From Apiotrichum sp. Y4204 (Eukaryota; Basidiomycota; Tremellomycetes; Trichosporonales; Trichosporonaceae), in contig JAMYHL010000057.1 in assembly GCA_025531455.1 (NCBI GenBank), positions 1 to 64,000 on the forward strand: a stretch of DNA of 64,000 nucleotides, in the 5' to 3' direction. The notes beneath the pieces are model-generated. The model saw only the letters and a list, made by a program, of their open reading frames with translations. It was not told the DNA's origin and searched no databases. The position numbers and the translations under genes were made by a program. Shown here piece after piece: positions 19,787 to 30,321 of this stretch. The stretch's first letter is position 1, and every line of letters starts with the position of its first letter.

Positions 19787-22370
19787 CTAGTCAATGTCCA
19801 TCTCGTCCTGGGCAGGCGCGGGCGCGGGCTCCTCCTGCTTGGGGGTCTCGGTCGTGGACGCCTTGGGCTTGGGGCGGTTCATGATCGACGCGCACGAGTA
19901 CTGCACGTCGTCCTTGCGCGCGTTGATGTCCTTCGAGGTGATGATCGGGTCGACGTTCTTGGGCTTCTCCGACTGGCGGAAGAGCTGGTCCTCGAGCCAC
20001 TGCTGCGCGAGCGCGGCCTTCTCAATCACCTTCTGCTTGTCCTCCTCGGAAATGTGCGCGTACTGCTCCTCGCCGTTCTGCGCCTTGGAGAGGAACTCGG
20101 AGCAGACCTCGCGGAGGCCAGCGGCCGCGCGGGGGCGCTCCTCGTTCTCGCGCCAGCGGTGAACAATCTTGTCGCCAATCTTCTTGAGCTCGTCAAGCTT
20201 GGCAACGTATGCCGACTTGGTGGCGTCCTCACCCTCGTCGCTGTAGAGCCAGTCCTCGGCGGCGCTGAGGCCAGCAAGGAGCTTCTCCTTCTCGGGGGCC
20301 TGGACGTACGCACGGTAGCGGTCCTCGAGCTTGCCGCGCATGTCGTAGACGTACTCCTCGAGCGCGTTCTTGCGCTCCTCAGTCTCCATGACGAGCTTGT
20401 CCTCGGCGTGCATCTTGCCCTCCTTCTCGACCCAGAGGTTGACGGCCTCCTCGGGGAGAGTGTTGTACTGGGCAACAGTCGGGAAGTCGCCCTTGCGGAC
20501 AATCTTCTTGACCATCTTCTTCTCCTCGACCTTGTCCTCGCCCTCGCCGGTGGTCACAATCTCCTCCTTCTCGACCTCCTCGACCTGGTAGGCGCCCTCA
20601 AAGTTGAGGATGCCGTGGAGGTTGAGGCGGGCCTTGACCTTGACGCAGGCAAGGTCGCCCGAGGCGGTCTTCTGGACGTTCTTGACGGTGTAGCGGCCAA
20701 TCTCGGGGTTGGTGCCCTTGGGGAGGTGGGCGGCGGGGGCGTACTTGGCCTCAAGAGCGAAGGGGCCCTGGCGGTAGAAGGTGAGAATCTTGGTGGAGGG
20801 GATGGCGTTGCCCTGGGGGAAGACGGTGAGCTCGGTGTCCTCGTCGGGGTTTCCGGGCTCCTTCTCCCACGAGACCTGGATGGGGTAGGGGGTGATGTCG
20901 TGGACGGCAAACTCGCGGACACGGAAGACGGGCGAGAGCGAGGCGCAGGCAAAGGTGGCACCACGGGCAACAGCCTCGTCCGAGTTGAGGGTGAACGAAA
21001 GGGTCTTGCCGTTGAAGAAGGACTGGATGCGCTCCTTGATGGCAGGGATACGGGTGGAGCCACCGATGAGCTCGACGGCGTCAATCTGGTCGATGGTGAG
21101 ACCGGCGATCTTGAGAGCCTCCTCGAGGGGGTTGTTGAAGCGGCTAAGGAGGTCGGTAACGAGACCCTCAAAGGCCTCACGGGTGAGGGACGACGTGGCG
21201 TCGACATCGTTCATGAGCGACTCGACGTTGATGGGGCCCTCAGAGTTGGCGGAAAGAACCTTCTTGAGGCGCTCACAGCCGGCGGTGAGACGGAAGATGG
21301 CCTTGGGCGAAGAGAAGACGTCAATCTTGTACTTGGCGTTGAACTCCTTGGCAAAGTGCTGAACAAGGGCGTAGTCAAAGTCACGGCCACCAAAGTTGCG
21401 GTCGTAGGCGGTCGACTTGACGGTGAGCTGGCCCTTGGAGAAGGCGACAACGGCAACCGAGTAGTACGAGTGGCCAATGTCAACAAAGCAGACGTGGCGG
21501 GGCTTCTCAGGGTCCTCGGGGAGGTCAGCCTTGGTGATACCGTAGCCGAGGGCGACAGCGGTGGTGTCGTTGATCAGGCGGAGGGGGTTGAGGCCAGCGA
21601 TCTGGGCGGCGTCGAGGACGGCGCGGCGCTGCATGTCGGTGTACCAGCCGGGGATGGCAATGACGACGTCCGAGATGGCCTGCTTGAGCTCGGCGGCGGC
21701 GGTGTCACGGAGCTTGCCAAGGTAGGCACCGACGAGCTGGGTGTAGGAGAACTCGGCGGGCTCGCCGAGGTACTGGACCTTGACACCGGTCTGGCCGTCG
21801 ACGGTGACCATCTCGGCGTTGACAAACTTCTTCTCAAACTCGGCAATCTCGGGGTCCGACGGCGAGCGGCCGATGAGACGAACGAGCGAGCCAACAGTGT
21901 TCTTGAAGTTGGAGGTCTCGGCGGTCTTGGCGGGCTCACCGATCAGACGCTGGCGCGGGGTGAAAGACACGAGCGACGGAGTGGAGCGGTTCGAGACCTC
22001 ATTGGTGACAATGTCGATACCACGGTGGCGGGCAACACCAATCTTCGACGACAGGTTGCCGAGATCAATACCGACGACGGACTGGAGTTAGTTACAGGTC
22101 ACGGGGGTGCGGTGATGGGCGCAGAGAACGTCACAGCGGCAGAGCGAGCGGGCAGCACGGAGCAGCAGCGTCGAGGCGAAGCGCAAGGGAAGGATGAGGA
22201 CGTTGTGGACGACCACGACATTCTCGACGACGTCAAGTCGATATCCATCATCATGCGCCTCGCTGTCGTCTCCGCGATATCCGAACGCGCCGAGAGGTTG
22301 TCCGCCGCGCGCGTGGTGCCGGAGGTGGGTCGGCCTGGTAATTGAGACTGGAACTGGGACTCACCGCCAT
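19787..22370 (-). CDS. SSE1: Hsp110-family chaperone / Hsp70 nucleotide exchange factor
   Basis: Two exons are joined: a first exon of only six bases, ATGGCG (22365-22370), and 19787-22081, separated by a 283-nt intron. The product has 766 residues. After MA the protein reads SVVGIDLGNLSSKIGVARHR, the phosphate-1 loop of the Hsp70-type ATPase. Further ATPase landmarks are INDTTAVALGYG, VDIGHSYYSVAVVAFS and LIGGSTRIPAIKERI. The substrate-binding domain has an acidic, Glu/Lys-rich insertion (KEEIVTTGEGEDKVEEKKMV), and a long C-terminal helical region follows, both typical of Hsp110 rather than canonical Hsp70. The C-terminus is MDID. It works in the cytosol as an exchange factor and holdase with Hsp70. 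A TTCCAGAA heat-shock-type half element lies at 22826-22833. Confidence 0.95.
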
Positions 22371-24287
22371 GATGGATTTTAGATACTATAGGATGGATGG
22401 GGGAGGGAAAAGGGGAAGAGTGAGAAATGCAAAAGTGTCCCAAATGATATATGCACGCAATGCACAGGATCCGTTAGGTCTTTTGGGTGGGGTGGTGGTG
22501 GTGGTGGACGAGAAGAAGGAGGAGAGAGTTGATGGCGATGACAGCAGCGACGACGACGAGAGCTACCCCCACACCCTGGCTGCCTTCCTCGCTGGCTGGA
22601 GAACTCCACTTTTCGGTAGGACCTTCGACAAAGTTCCAGCAAAAAAAAAAAAATATGGTGCAAAAAAGTTGGCAGTGTCGCGTGGCTTTCTAATTCACCA
22701 GCAACTGTCTTTTGTAATCGTCAGTACGGTGAACAATAGTCCTTTTGTATTCATAATTTTGCAGCAACGACCACCACTTCTCTGTTATCAAGACGGCCGG
22801 ACAATGGTACTCCTTACGGCTCCGCTTCCAGAATGACGTGGAATACAAAGGGACAAGTGATCAGGGACCCGGAAGAGCGAACCCAGAATGACGCGTTACC
22901 CACGCGAAATTCACGCATCAGGCTGCAACGGGGGCTGTCAGTCACGTGATAGCCCACTTCTCCTTTTTGGCCGAGGAATTACGTATCCCCCCGCCGCCCT
23001 GATGCGACTGATTTGTTTTTCCGACACGTCCGGCCTGCACCACGAACAACCACACAATCCATAAACCCATCCCCGACGCCACGACGACCAGCCCCCCTCT
23101 CAATCATGACTAGTCCCATCCCGTGTCCCTGGGTCCTTTATTCAGCCTTTGTGCTTTCTGCTTGGCATCGCTCGCCAAGGAGAGAGCAACTCCAGAGATC
23201 CAGAGCTCCAGAGCTCATCTGCGCTCGTGGTGCTCGGGAATCATGTGGCGTCCCTGCCATGGCGTTCTCTGCGCTGGACAGACAGGACGATGGCGTCTGC
23301 CCGTTGAACAACGTCCCGGAAATGCTCGACATGTCGCTTATAAAAGCACAGGGAAGCTTGTGGGCTAACGGTTATCTGGAGCGCTGGCCGTGCACGTAGA
23401 ACATCGTGGCCGTGCAGATTCCCTTACTGAAGACTCCCTCTTGTTGCCTGCGACTCCCCACACATCCACACGCTGCATTCTCAAGCTTCCTCTTTGAGCG
23501 ACTCGACTCTCTCTATCCCTGATCCCATTTCCCCCTACTGACCATTCTGTCATTAACATGAGCGTGACTCGCGCTCTCCATGAGCAACACGCACCGCAGT
23601 CATTCTCCTCGATCTCCTCCCTCCGCATCCCAAGTCTCGATCGCCTCATGGAGAATACAGGGTCATCCAAGACATCCATTCACCACTCGAGATCTACCAC
23701 ATCTGGGAGTCGGCCGCAAAAGAGCCTGGCTCTTTCCCCGATGTCCGGTATCGTCGCGGCGGCGTCATGAATGGGGGGCTGGCATGGCGCCGTCTTGATA
23801 CTTAGTGCGCCAGCTCTGCCAATCGCATCCCCGACGGCCGCGCGGAGACAGGGTTGTGCGCCATGTGCGGCCGTAGTGGTGGCATCTATGTGGGGAATGA
23901 GAGGATGGGAATAGACTACTGCGCATTTTGCTCCTTTTCCGTGCTGCTCGCCCGGCTCGGCTGACGAGACTTACTCATGGGAAGTCTCGGCCAGGCTGGA
24001 ACTGGAATGTAGGATCGTCTGGCGTACTGGCGTCGCAATGCGTCACCAGTCGGGGTCCGGCCCTGCCATGGCGCTTTGAATCTTCGCCCCCAGAAGTCTC
24101 TGACCTCGAAGACTGATAGGGGGTATATATCCCCCGCTTCTCACTATCTTTCTTCCCCATCGCACTGATCACGCTCTGGCAGCGTCCGCTCTGGCAGCAC
24201 CGACACCGACACCGACGACGACGGCTCCCCCACCGACGACACCAACGGCACCGACCTCCAACCCCCGACCCCCGCCCGATCTTCGAG
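22371..24287. other. 1.9-kb divergent intergenic region between SSE1 and the barwin-like gene
   Basis: This region contains an A13 tract at 22641-22653, a TTCCAGAA element at 22826, a TCACGTGA E-box at 22942-22949 and a TATAAAAG at 23339-23346. A 70-codon frame (23558-23770) starts with ATG downstream of that TATA. Around 23650-23800 a second frame reads YRVIQDIHSPLEIYHIWES, which is protein-like but has no start. A small unrecognised or decayed gene at 23340-23800 is therefore possible, but I cannot support a model. Confidence 0.4.
24119..24135 (+). promoter_or_regulatory. TATA element of the barwin-like gene
   Basis: A TATATAT core is embedded between five Gs and five Cs, about 160 bp upstream of the start codon at 24288. 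The G/C arms could pair around the TATA core. Confidence 0.5.
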
Positions 24288-26462
24288 ATGGGCACAATAC
24301 GCACGCTGGGCCTCCTGGCCCTCCTCCCCCTCCTTGCGGCCACGGCACGCGCTGACGATAACAATCCCCGTGACGCCACCGAGGCCGAGTATACGCCGAG
24401 CCACGCGCCGCACGCATCCATTTTAGCTGGCAAGCGCCTCATCAAGGTCAAGAAGCGGCAGTGTGCGCCCACGACCCTCGCCTCGGCGTTCACATCGTCA
24501 GCGACCGAGTCGATTGATGAGGAATCAACCCAGCCGGCCGCGACGCGGACTGGGATCCCGCCCCCGGCGCAGAATAACGGCCAGCAGGTGACGACCGAGA
24601 CTGCCATCGTATGGTGGTCCTCGCATGTCCCCGTCTGGTCCTCGCATGTTCCAGTGTGGAGCTCGCACGTTCCCGTTTGGAGCTCTGCAGTGCCCGTCTG
24701 GTCCTCCCATGTCCCCGTCTGGTCGTCTCATGTCCCCGTTTGGTCCTCCGTCGTCCCCGTCTGGTCATCCGTCGTTCCCCCATGGAGCTCCGTCGTCCCG
24801 CCCTGGTCCCCGCCGGCCATCACCGCCACGCCGACCGCGCATCCATCGTCACAGCCCTCGGCGGAACCGTCGACAGAATCCTCGGCCCAGCCCTCTGCCC
24901 AGTCCTCAGCAGAGCCCTCCGCAGAGCCCTCGGCCGAACCCTCGCCCTCGGCCTCCGCGCCCCAGTCGTCGGAATCGTCGCAATCATCGAGCGGATCGGC
25001 TGCGCCATCCGTCTCGTCTACGGCCGGGCCGACGGCTGTGCCGTCGGTCCCGCCCTCATCGGTGTCTTCATCGGGTGCCTCCTCCATGGCGCCAGAGTCC
25101 TCGATCGAGCCCTCCCCCGAGCCCTCGACCGAGCCCTCGTCAACCGCCCCGCAGTCCTCAGAGCTGCCTCAGCCGTCCTCGACGTCCGAGTCGCTGTCGC
25201 CCTCGGCGTCGCCAACCCCGTCATCAGCGCCTTCATCCTCTGAGCTGGTCTCATCCTCCGTAGCGCCCTCGTCATCTGAGGCGCCCTCGTCTTCAGAGTC
25301 ACCGTCCTCCATGGTGCCCTCGCCTTCCCCCTCGGAGACCGCCTCGCCTTCCCCCTCGGAGACCGAGTCGCCCTCGCCCTCCGCGGTGCCCTCGCCCTCG
25401 GTATCGTCTTCGATCTCACCGTCTCCCGAGCCGTCCTCCTCGACAGAGCCATCCTCTACGACCGAGCCACCCTCGTCTTCGGCGTCGCCCTCGTCTTCGG
25501 CGTCGCCCTCGCCCTCGGCGTCTCCCGAACCATCACCTTCGCCGGAACCGTCGTCCTCGGAAGCACCCTCGTCGTCTGCGTCCTCCGAGCCAACTTCCTC
25601 CCAGACGCCGTCGTCCTCCGCGGCCCCCACGTCCTCCGAGACGCCGGCGTCCTCCGCGGCCCCCACTTCCTCAGAGACGCCTTCTTCCTCGAAACCCCCC
25701 TCGTCGTCGGAAATTCCTACGTCTTCGGTGGCTCCCTCGTCGTCGGAGATCCCTTCGTCGTCTGCGACTCCTTCGCCTTCAGAGATTCCTTCCTCCTCTG
25801 AGACCCCCTCGTCCTCGGAGACCCCCTCGTCCTCGGAAACGCCCTCTTCGTCGGCTGTGCCTTCGTCTTCGGCGTCTCCGTCCCCCTCTCTTTCGCCCTC
25901 TCCCTCGCCCTCTCCCTCGCCCGCGCCCTCGCCCTCCCCCTCACCGTCGCCATCTCCGTCGCCCTCATCGAGCACCTCCTCCGCCCCGCCCCAGCCCACC
26001 GGCCCCATCACCGTCGACCGCGACGGCGTCGGCCCGTACCATGGCGAGGGCACGTGGTTCCAAGTCGGCCTTTCCGCCTGCGGAACCTACGATACGGACA
26101 CGATGCCGATCGTCGCCATTGGAGAGGAGCTCTTCGACACGTGGCCGGGGTACAACGGGCAGAACCCGAACAACAACCCCGTCTGCGGCAAGCACATCCG
26201 CATCAACTGGGGCGGCCGCAGCCTCGTTGTGGAGGTAACCGACAGATGCCCCGGCTGCACGAAGCGGTCGCTCGACCTGAGTCCCTCGGCGTTTGAGCAC
26301 TTTGCGCCCCTTGGCGTCGGTCGCTTCAATGACGGATACACAAAGGACCTCACCTGGGAGTGGGTGTCGGGCCAGGGGCGCCTCCCCGAGCTGCCCCTCG
26401 TGTGGAACATGACCTGGGTACCGTACGACCAGCTCATGAAGGAGTACGGGTACACGGGCTGA
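24288..26462 (+). CDS. secreted barwin/expansin-like (DPBB) protein with mucin-like stalk
   Basis: This is a 724-residue single-exon gene. It starts with a signal peptide (MGTIRTLGLLALLPLLAATA). Residues 108-176 are nine tandem heptads WSS(H/A/V)VP(V/P). About 400 residues of Ser/Pro/Glu/Thr low complexity (SSSxTPS, PSPSPS units) follow, probably heavily O-mannosylated. The C-terminal domain (about 586-715) is a double-psi beta-barrel: GEGTWFQVGLSACGTYD, GKHIRINW, VEVTDRCPGCTKRSLDLSP. It has the conserved cysteines and the TDRCPGC motif of barwin, RlpA and expansin-like proteins. Such domains bind or loosen wall polysaccharide and usually lack hydrolase activity. A stalked cell-wall or secreted protein is the likely role. 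A GPI signal is absent. Confidence 0.85.
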   Translation: MGTIRTLGLLALLPLLAATARADDNNPRDATEAEYTPSHAPHASILAGKRLIKVKKRQCAPTTLASAFTSSATESIDEESTQPAATRTGIPPPAQNNGQQVTTETAIVWWSSHVPVWSSHVPVWSSHVPVWSSAVPVWSSHVPVWSSHVPVWSSVVPVWSSVVPPWSSVVPPWSPPAITATPTAHPSSQPSAEPSTESSAQPSAQSSAEPSAEPSAEPSPSASAPQSSESSQSSSGSAAPSVSSTAGPTAVPSVPPSSVSSSGASSMAPESSIEPSPEPSTEPSSTAPQSSELPQPSSTSESLSPSASPTPSSAPSSSELVSSSVAPSSSEAPSSSESPSSMVPSPSPSETASPSPSETESPSPSAVPSPSVSSSISPSPEPSSSTEPSSTTEPPSSSASPSSSASPSPSASPEPSPSPEPSSSEAPSSSASSEPTSSQTPSSSAAPTSSETPASSAAPTSSETPSSSKPPSSSEIPTSSVAPSSSEIPSSSATPSPSEIPSSSETPSSSETPSSSETPSSSAVPSSSASPSPSLSPSPSPSPSPAPSPSPSPSPSPSPSSSTSSAPPQPTGPITVDRDGVGPYHGEGTWFQVGLSACGTYDTDTMPIVAIGEELFDTWPGYNGQNPNNNPVCGKHIRINWGGRSLVVEVTDRCPGCTKRSLDLSPSAFEHFAPLGVGRFNDGYTKDLTWEWVSGQGRLPELPLVWNMTWVPYDQLMKEYGYTG
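24609..24815 (+). repeat. 21-bp tandem repeat encoding WSSxVPV heptads
   Basis: Nine in-frame units of 21 bp with the core TGGTCCTCGCATGTCCCCGT and synonymous variation, followed by a partial unit, all inside the barwin-like gene. Codons diverge (TGGAGC versus TGGTCC) while the peptide is kept, so selection acts on the protein. Confidence 0.85.
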
Positions 26463-26905
26463 TCGCCTGGCGCGACGGCCCAGCTGCTGGACAGCGTGCC
26501 CTCCCGCCCTGGTCTTTCTTCGTGTTCCACTCTCTCCTTAAATCCCCAAACCCAGCCCTCCCAGGACAATGAGTCTCGTTCCGCGCCGTAATGCCACGGA
26601 CAATGGCCGTCAGAGTACGCCCGGCGCGTTAATATATAGTTAGTTTTATAGTTTGTCTGAGATGCATCTCTTTTGGTCTGCCACCATCCGCGCAGTCACG
26701 ATCCGGTCTTGCGATGGGTCTTGCTATTCCGTCGCGAGGGAGAAAGAGGTAGTAGTGACACATCTCCTTCCACCATTGCTCCCCAAACGCGATTTGCAAG
26801 CGCCCGGCGATGCTGGATCGGTGACAGAGAAAGGAGCCGGAACGCATGTGTGAGATAGTCCGGATGGAACAGCTTGCATGATGGGTTTTGATGTTGATTG
26901 CAATA
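26463..26905. other. convergent 3' intergenic region
   Basis: 443 bp between the stop codons of the barwin-like gene and the F-box gene. No feature seen. Confidence 0.5.
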
Positions 26906-29148
26906 TCATGCCTCCAGGACTGGCTCAAAATGGGTGATTCGCAGCACGAGTTGTTCGCACTCGCCCACGTCGTCGTCCAACAGCCCATGGAATGTTTCCA
27001 GCGCGAAGCCGTCATAGAATGTGAAATGGTCCCTGTCCCACATATGTTTGGACAAGCCCCACGTATTTTCGAGGGGCGGGGTGGTCACGGAAAAGATTGT
27101 GATGGGAGGCGGGGGCATGTCGGGGGAGATGGGGGGTATCGCGCCAAAGTTGATGAAATCCTTCCTGAGGGGCGAGGACTCTTCTTCCTCTTTTACGGGG
27201 TCATATTCGCCGAAGTTCCATTCAACTTTTGAGATATCGTGGTTGAGGTTGTGAATCGTGCTTTCACTCATGATAAGCACAGAGTGCTGTGCGATGTACT
27301 TGGCCCGCTCCTTACGGGGGACGGTACACGCCCCGTCGAGAACCGCGTCCATGTCCGGGATGACAATGTGACCCTGATGCAGCTCCAATACCACCGTCTT
27401 GCCTCGGGTGACGAACATCCTACAAGGTTATCACACTGCAGCAAGTAAGGACTTACCTTTCAATGCCCCGTAATGATGCCCGGGCCTCGGTGAGCTGCAT
27501 ATCATCTTCCTCATCATGGTCGCTCTCTTCCTTATCATGGTCGCTCTTTTCCTGAGGAAGGCATTTCATCCAGTCATCAAATACTGGACTCGTCCCATCG
27601 ATACGTTTCGGCGGGTACATGCGCTCAGTAGGGGAAACAGGCGTGAGCTGTACGTTGCGAATCCCCAGTTTGTCTGTGTCGGTGTATTTGTGGCGGTAGA
27701 CAAAACGGGCAAGCTCAGAACCCCTAGAGTTTTCAGAAGCACCAGACAGGCGAACGACTGGCTCTCCGGTGGCTCGCGACCTGACGAGCACTTGGTTGTG
27801 CAGGTTGAATAGCACATATCTGTCCGTAAACTTCGTCGTGCCCTGGTGTCAGTTTGTCCAGGTCTAGGTCGTGCCACTCACGCGCCATTCGTCCCAATCG
27901 AAATCGTCATAGACCTGGCGTCAGTTCGTCCAGGTCCAGTGTACCACTCACAATTGTACCGTACCAGTACCTGGCGTTGGACTCATCAGGTGATTCGTCC
28001 CCGTCGTCGTGCTCGTCAGGTTCCGGGAACGTCTCATCGGTGATTTTCTCCCACTTGAGCACATTCTGAACCATCCAAGACATCTCCAAATGGTCTCGGC
28101 CGTTGCAGACATCCGCGTCATAAAACCGGGTCTCGCCATGTAGTTTTCCAAGGGGATGAAAGTACCGATCGCGAGGAAGCACAGAGGACATATTTCGGCA
28201 CAGGTGGTTAAAACTCGGGCCAGAGATATAGGGTCGGGTCCCCGTTACGCTCGCCCGACATTGTTCGCCCCACAAACCAACATCTCGGAAGACCTTTAGA
28301 CGTACTTCGGGTGGAAGGACGGAAACGTGGCGGATTTCCCCGGTGGTGCGCTCCACACAGATAAGCCACCTATCGTCATGATGGGGGTCTGCCTCTGAAG
28401 TAGCGAAAAGGAGGGCGTCGTCTCCAGGATCCTCTCCAACAAATTCGACAAGGCCTTGGAAGTGGCGAACACGCAGCGGGACAGTAATGGTCGAGGCTAC
28501 GCGGCGGTCTATCGCGTCACCAATGCTCGCCATATGGCGGATGCCTTTGTAAGCCCAGAAAAAAGTTACCACTTACAATGCTGGCGCCAGTCAGGCTTAT
28601 CGCGGCGCGTGCCCCACTGGTACACCAGGTCGGTCGTTGGTGGAAACTCGGGGTGAATATGTCCATTTTCGTCCCTGCGTAAACGGCCATCGTCATCGAA
28701 AATGGGATCGAGGATAGTTTGCATGGGGTCATCGGGGGAAAGCTGATTAATCTCATTCTTGACGTCGTCTTTCCAGAGACTGTCGAGAGCCAACATGTCT
28801 ATAGCGAATCAGCATAATCACCTGTAAGTACTTACAGAGCATGGCCTTATCGATCGGTGGGCCGGAGACGGCGCGGCCGTCCCCGTCAGGCATGGGTGTA
28901 GACTCGGGATCGGGTTCGAGAGACAGACCACGGCCGTCCAGCTCTAAAAGGTGCCATTTCACTGTCGCATCGACGTCCTTGAAGGAGAGGAAGAGCGAGC
29001 GCCATAGGGATTGGTCGCGCTGGATGAGGGCGCGCCACGAGTCGGAGACCCGTTCCGCTGTGAGGACAGTTCGCAGATCGGCATGGCCCAAGATGTAAAG
29101 CAGAATGTCGTGGGGAACGCGACCAAATGGCCCGTAGTTTGCAGGCAT
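26906..29148 (-). CDS. F-box protein
   Basis: Six exons (28836-29148, 28577-28798, 27952-28544, 27882-27914, 27457-27842, 26906-27419) are joined by five tiny introns of 37, 32, 37, 39 and 37 nt, giving 686 residues. The F-box lies at residues 5-50: FGRVPHDILLYILGHADLRT followed by VLTAERVSDSWRALIQRDQS and LWRSLF. This motif binds Skp1 in SCF ubiquitin ligases. The rest has no leucine-rich or WD repeats that I recognise; segments such as RWLICVERTTGEIRHVSVLP suggest the beta-rich repeat region common in fungal F-box proteins. Exon 4 is a 33-nt microexon (VYDDFDWDEWR). The introns on its two sides are near copies of each other. Substrates are unknown. Confidence 0.82.
27843..27951 (-). repeat. 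pair of near-identical introns flanking a 33-nt microexon
   Basis: Intron 3 (27915-27951, 37 nt) and intron 4 (27843-27881, 39 nt) align with about 33 of 37 positions identical and two single-base gaps. They share not only the splice signals but also the internal GACCTGGAC block. The microexon 27882-27914 lies between them. Confidence 0.85.
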
Positions 29149-29539
29149 ATTGGGTCGAATGGGGAGATGACAGAGAGGATGGAGAGTGGAACAGACAGCG
29201 TGCTGACTTTTTGTACGTGTTTCAACCACATCGTGCTTCGCGCGCGTCCGCGCGTCAGGAAATGACGCATGGCGCGCACGGTGCTTCGGATATGTCACGT
29301 GATCACTTGAGTCCTGTTTCCCACGGCCCACGGGCTCAATGCCTGAAAGGATTAGAAGGATCAGAGGCTTTGTGTAATGTTGGACAGAGACGCGATGAGC
29401 TCGATGAGATTGATGAGATCGATGCATGATGAGATCGAGGCGTCTTCTTGAGCTGCCAGCACGGCTACATACGTTTGAGACGACAGCTGATTGCCTTTAC
29501 ATTTTCCCTTCAGTAACACATTTTGAACGCTAGTTCTTC
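29149..29539. other. promoter of the F-box gene and 3' flank of the DUF1772-like gene
   Basis: A TCACGTGA E-box (29295-29302) lies about 150 bp upstream of the F-box start. No coding frame seen. Confidence 0.5.
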
Positions 29540-30321
29540 CTACGCGACAACCACCTCCGACACGCCCACAAACACAGTGGTGTCCCATACGAGCGCAGCC
29601 ATGGCACACGCCCACGCGCCGGCCATGGCGACCATGCGGATGAGGTGGAAGCGCTCCCACTTCTGGATGAGCGCATCGACGCGGTCGTCAGTCACGGCCG
29701 CGAGCTTGGCCTCGTCGCGGCTCGTGGCGATGAGCTCGGCGTTCGTCTCACGCAGGAACGTGAGCGTGAATGGGATGACTGAAGCGCCAATCAGGCCAGA
29801 CGCGAGGGAAAGCTTGGCGATGAAGGGCGACGGGTGCGTCCTGTTCACGAAGATGTCGAGTGCCAGACCGGCAAGCGTGCCGCCTACGGACCAACGCTGG
29901 GGTCAGCTAGCTGCTATGGTACAAAGCATGTGGAGAACATGATGGTGGCCCAAATCAGAGATGCGATCAGAGATGCGATGGACACCTTCAGAGATTCCAT
30001 CACGCCATGGCGTTTCGGCCCTAATTCTTCAATCCTTAGATAGCCGACGCAGGCCGTAGTGACATCCCGATCACTCCTGCTCAACATCTCTCTACCGATT
30101 TACATGTTCCAGTCCCGCTGCACTCTTGAACTCACCGAAGCAGGGAAGAAGTATCCCGCCCAGAGACGGACCTTGTCCGCAGGGCTGAGCTTTATGTCCG
30201 CGACGCGACCGCGGAGGAGCGCGATGGGGCCGAGCTGAATCAGGCCGACATTCGAGAAAAGCACGTAGCTCGAGGTTGTAGCTGCGCCGACGAGCGCGTA
30301 AGTCGAAGCTGTGAGATCCAT
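29540..30321 (-). CDS. DUF1772 / anthrone-oxygenase-like small membrane protein
   Basis: Two exons (30136-30321 and 29540-29896), separated by a 239-nt intron (GTGAGT...CTGACCCCAG), give 180 residues. There are four hydrophobic segments: near the N-terminus (ALVGAATTSSYVLFSNVGLI), around VGGTLAGLALDIFV, SLASGLIGASVIPFTLTF, and the C-terminal MVAMAGAWACAMAALVW. The element NAELIA...WERFHLIRMV is the Asn...W...H..R arrangement of the DUF1772 family. That family includes anthrone oxygenases of polyketide pathways, but also many proteins of unknown role. No polyketide genes lie nearby, so a housekeeping or unknown role is more likely here. Confidence 0.65.

Noticed and set aside
20054..22345. 763-codon open frame antisense to SSE1
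   Set aside because: It mirrors a highly conserved Hsp110 gene with strong G/C third-position bias, which leaves the antisense frame open. The product is Leu/Gly/Val/Glu-biased with no domain.
22641..22653. A13 tract as a retrotransposon tail
   Set aside because: No element body, no reverse-transcriptase sequence and no target-site duplication alongside it.
25169..26053. Glu/Asp/Gly-rich minus-strand frame over the Ser/Pro stalk
   Set aside because: A direct consequence of Ser/Pro codon repeats read backwards. No non-repetitive sequence.
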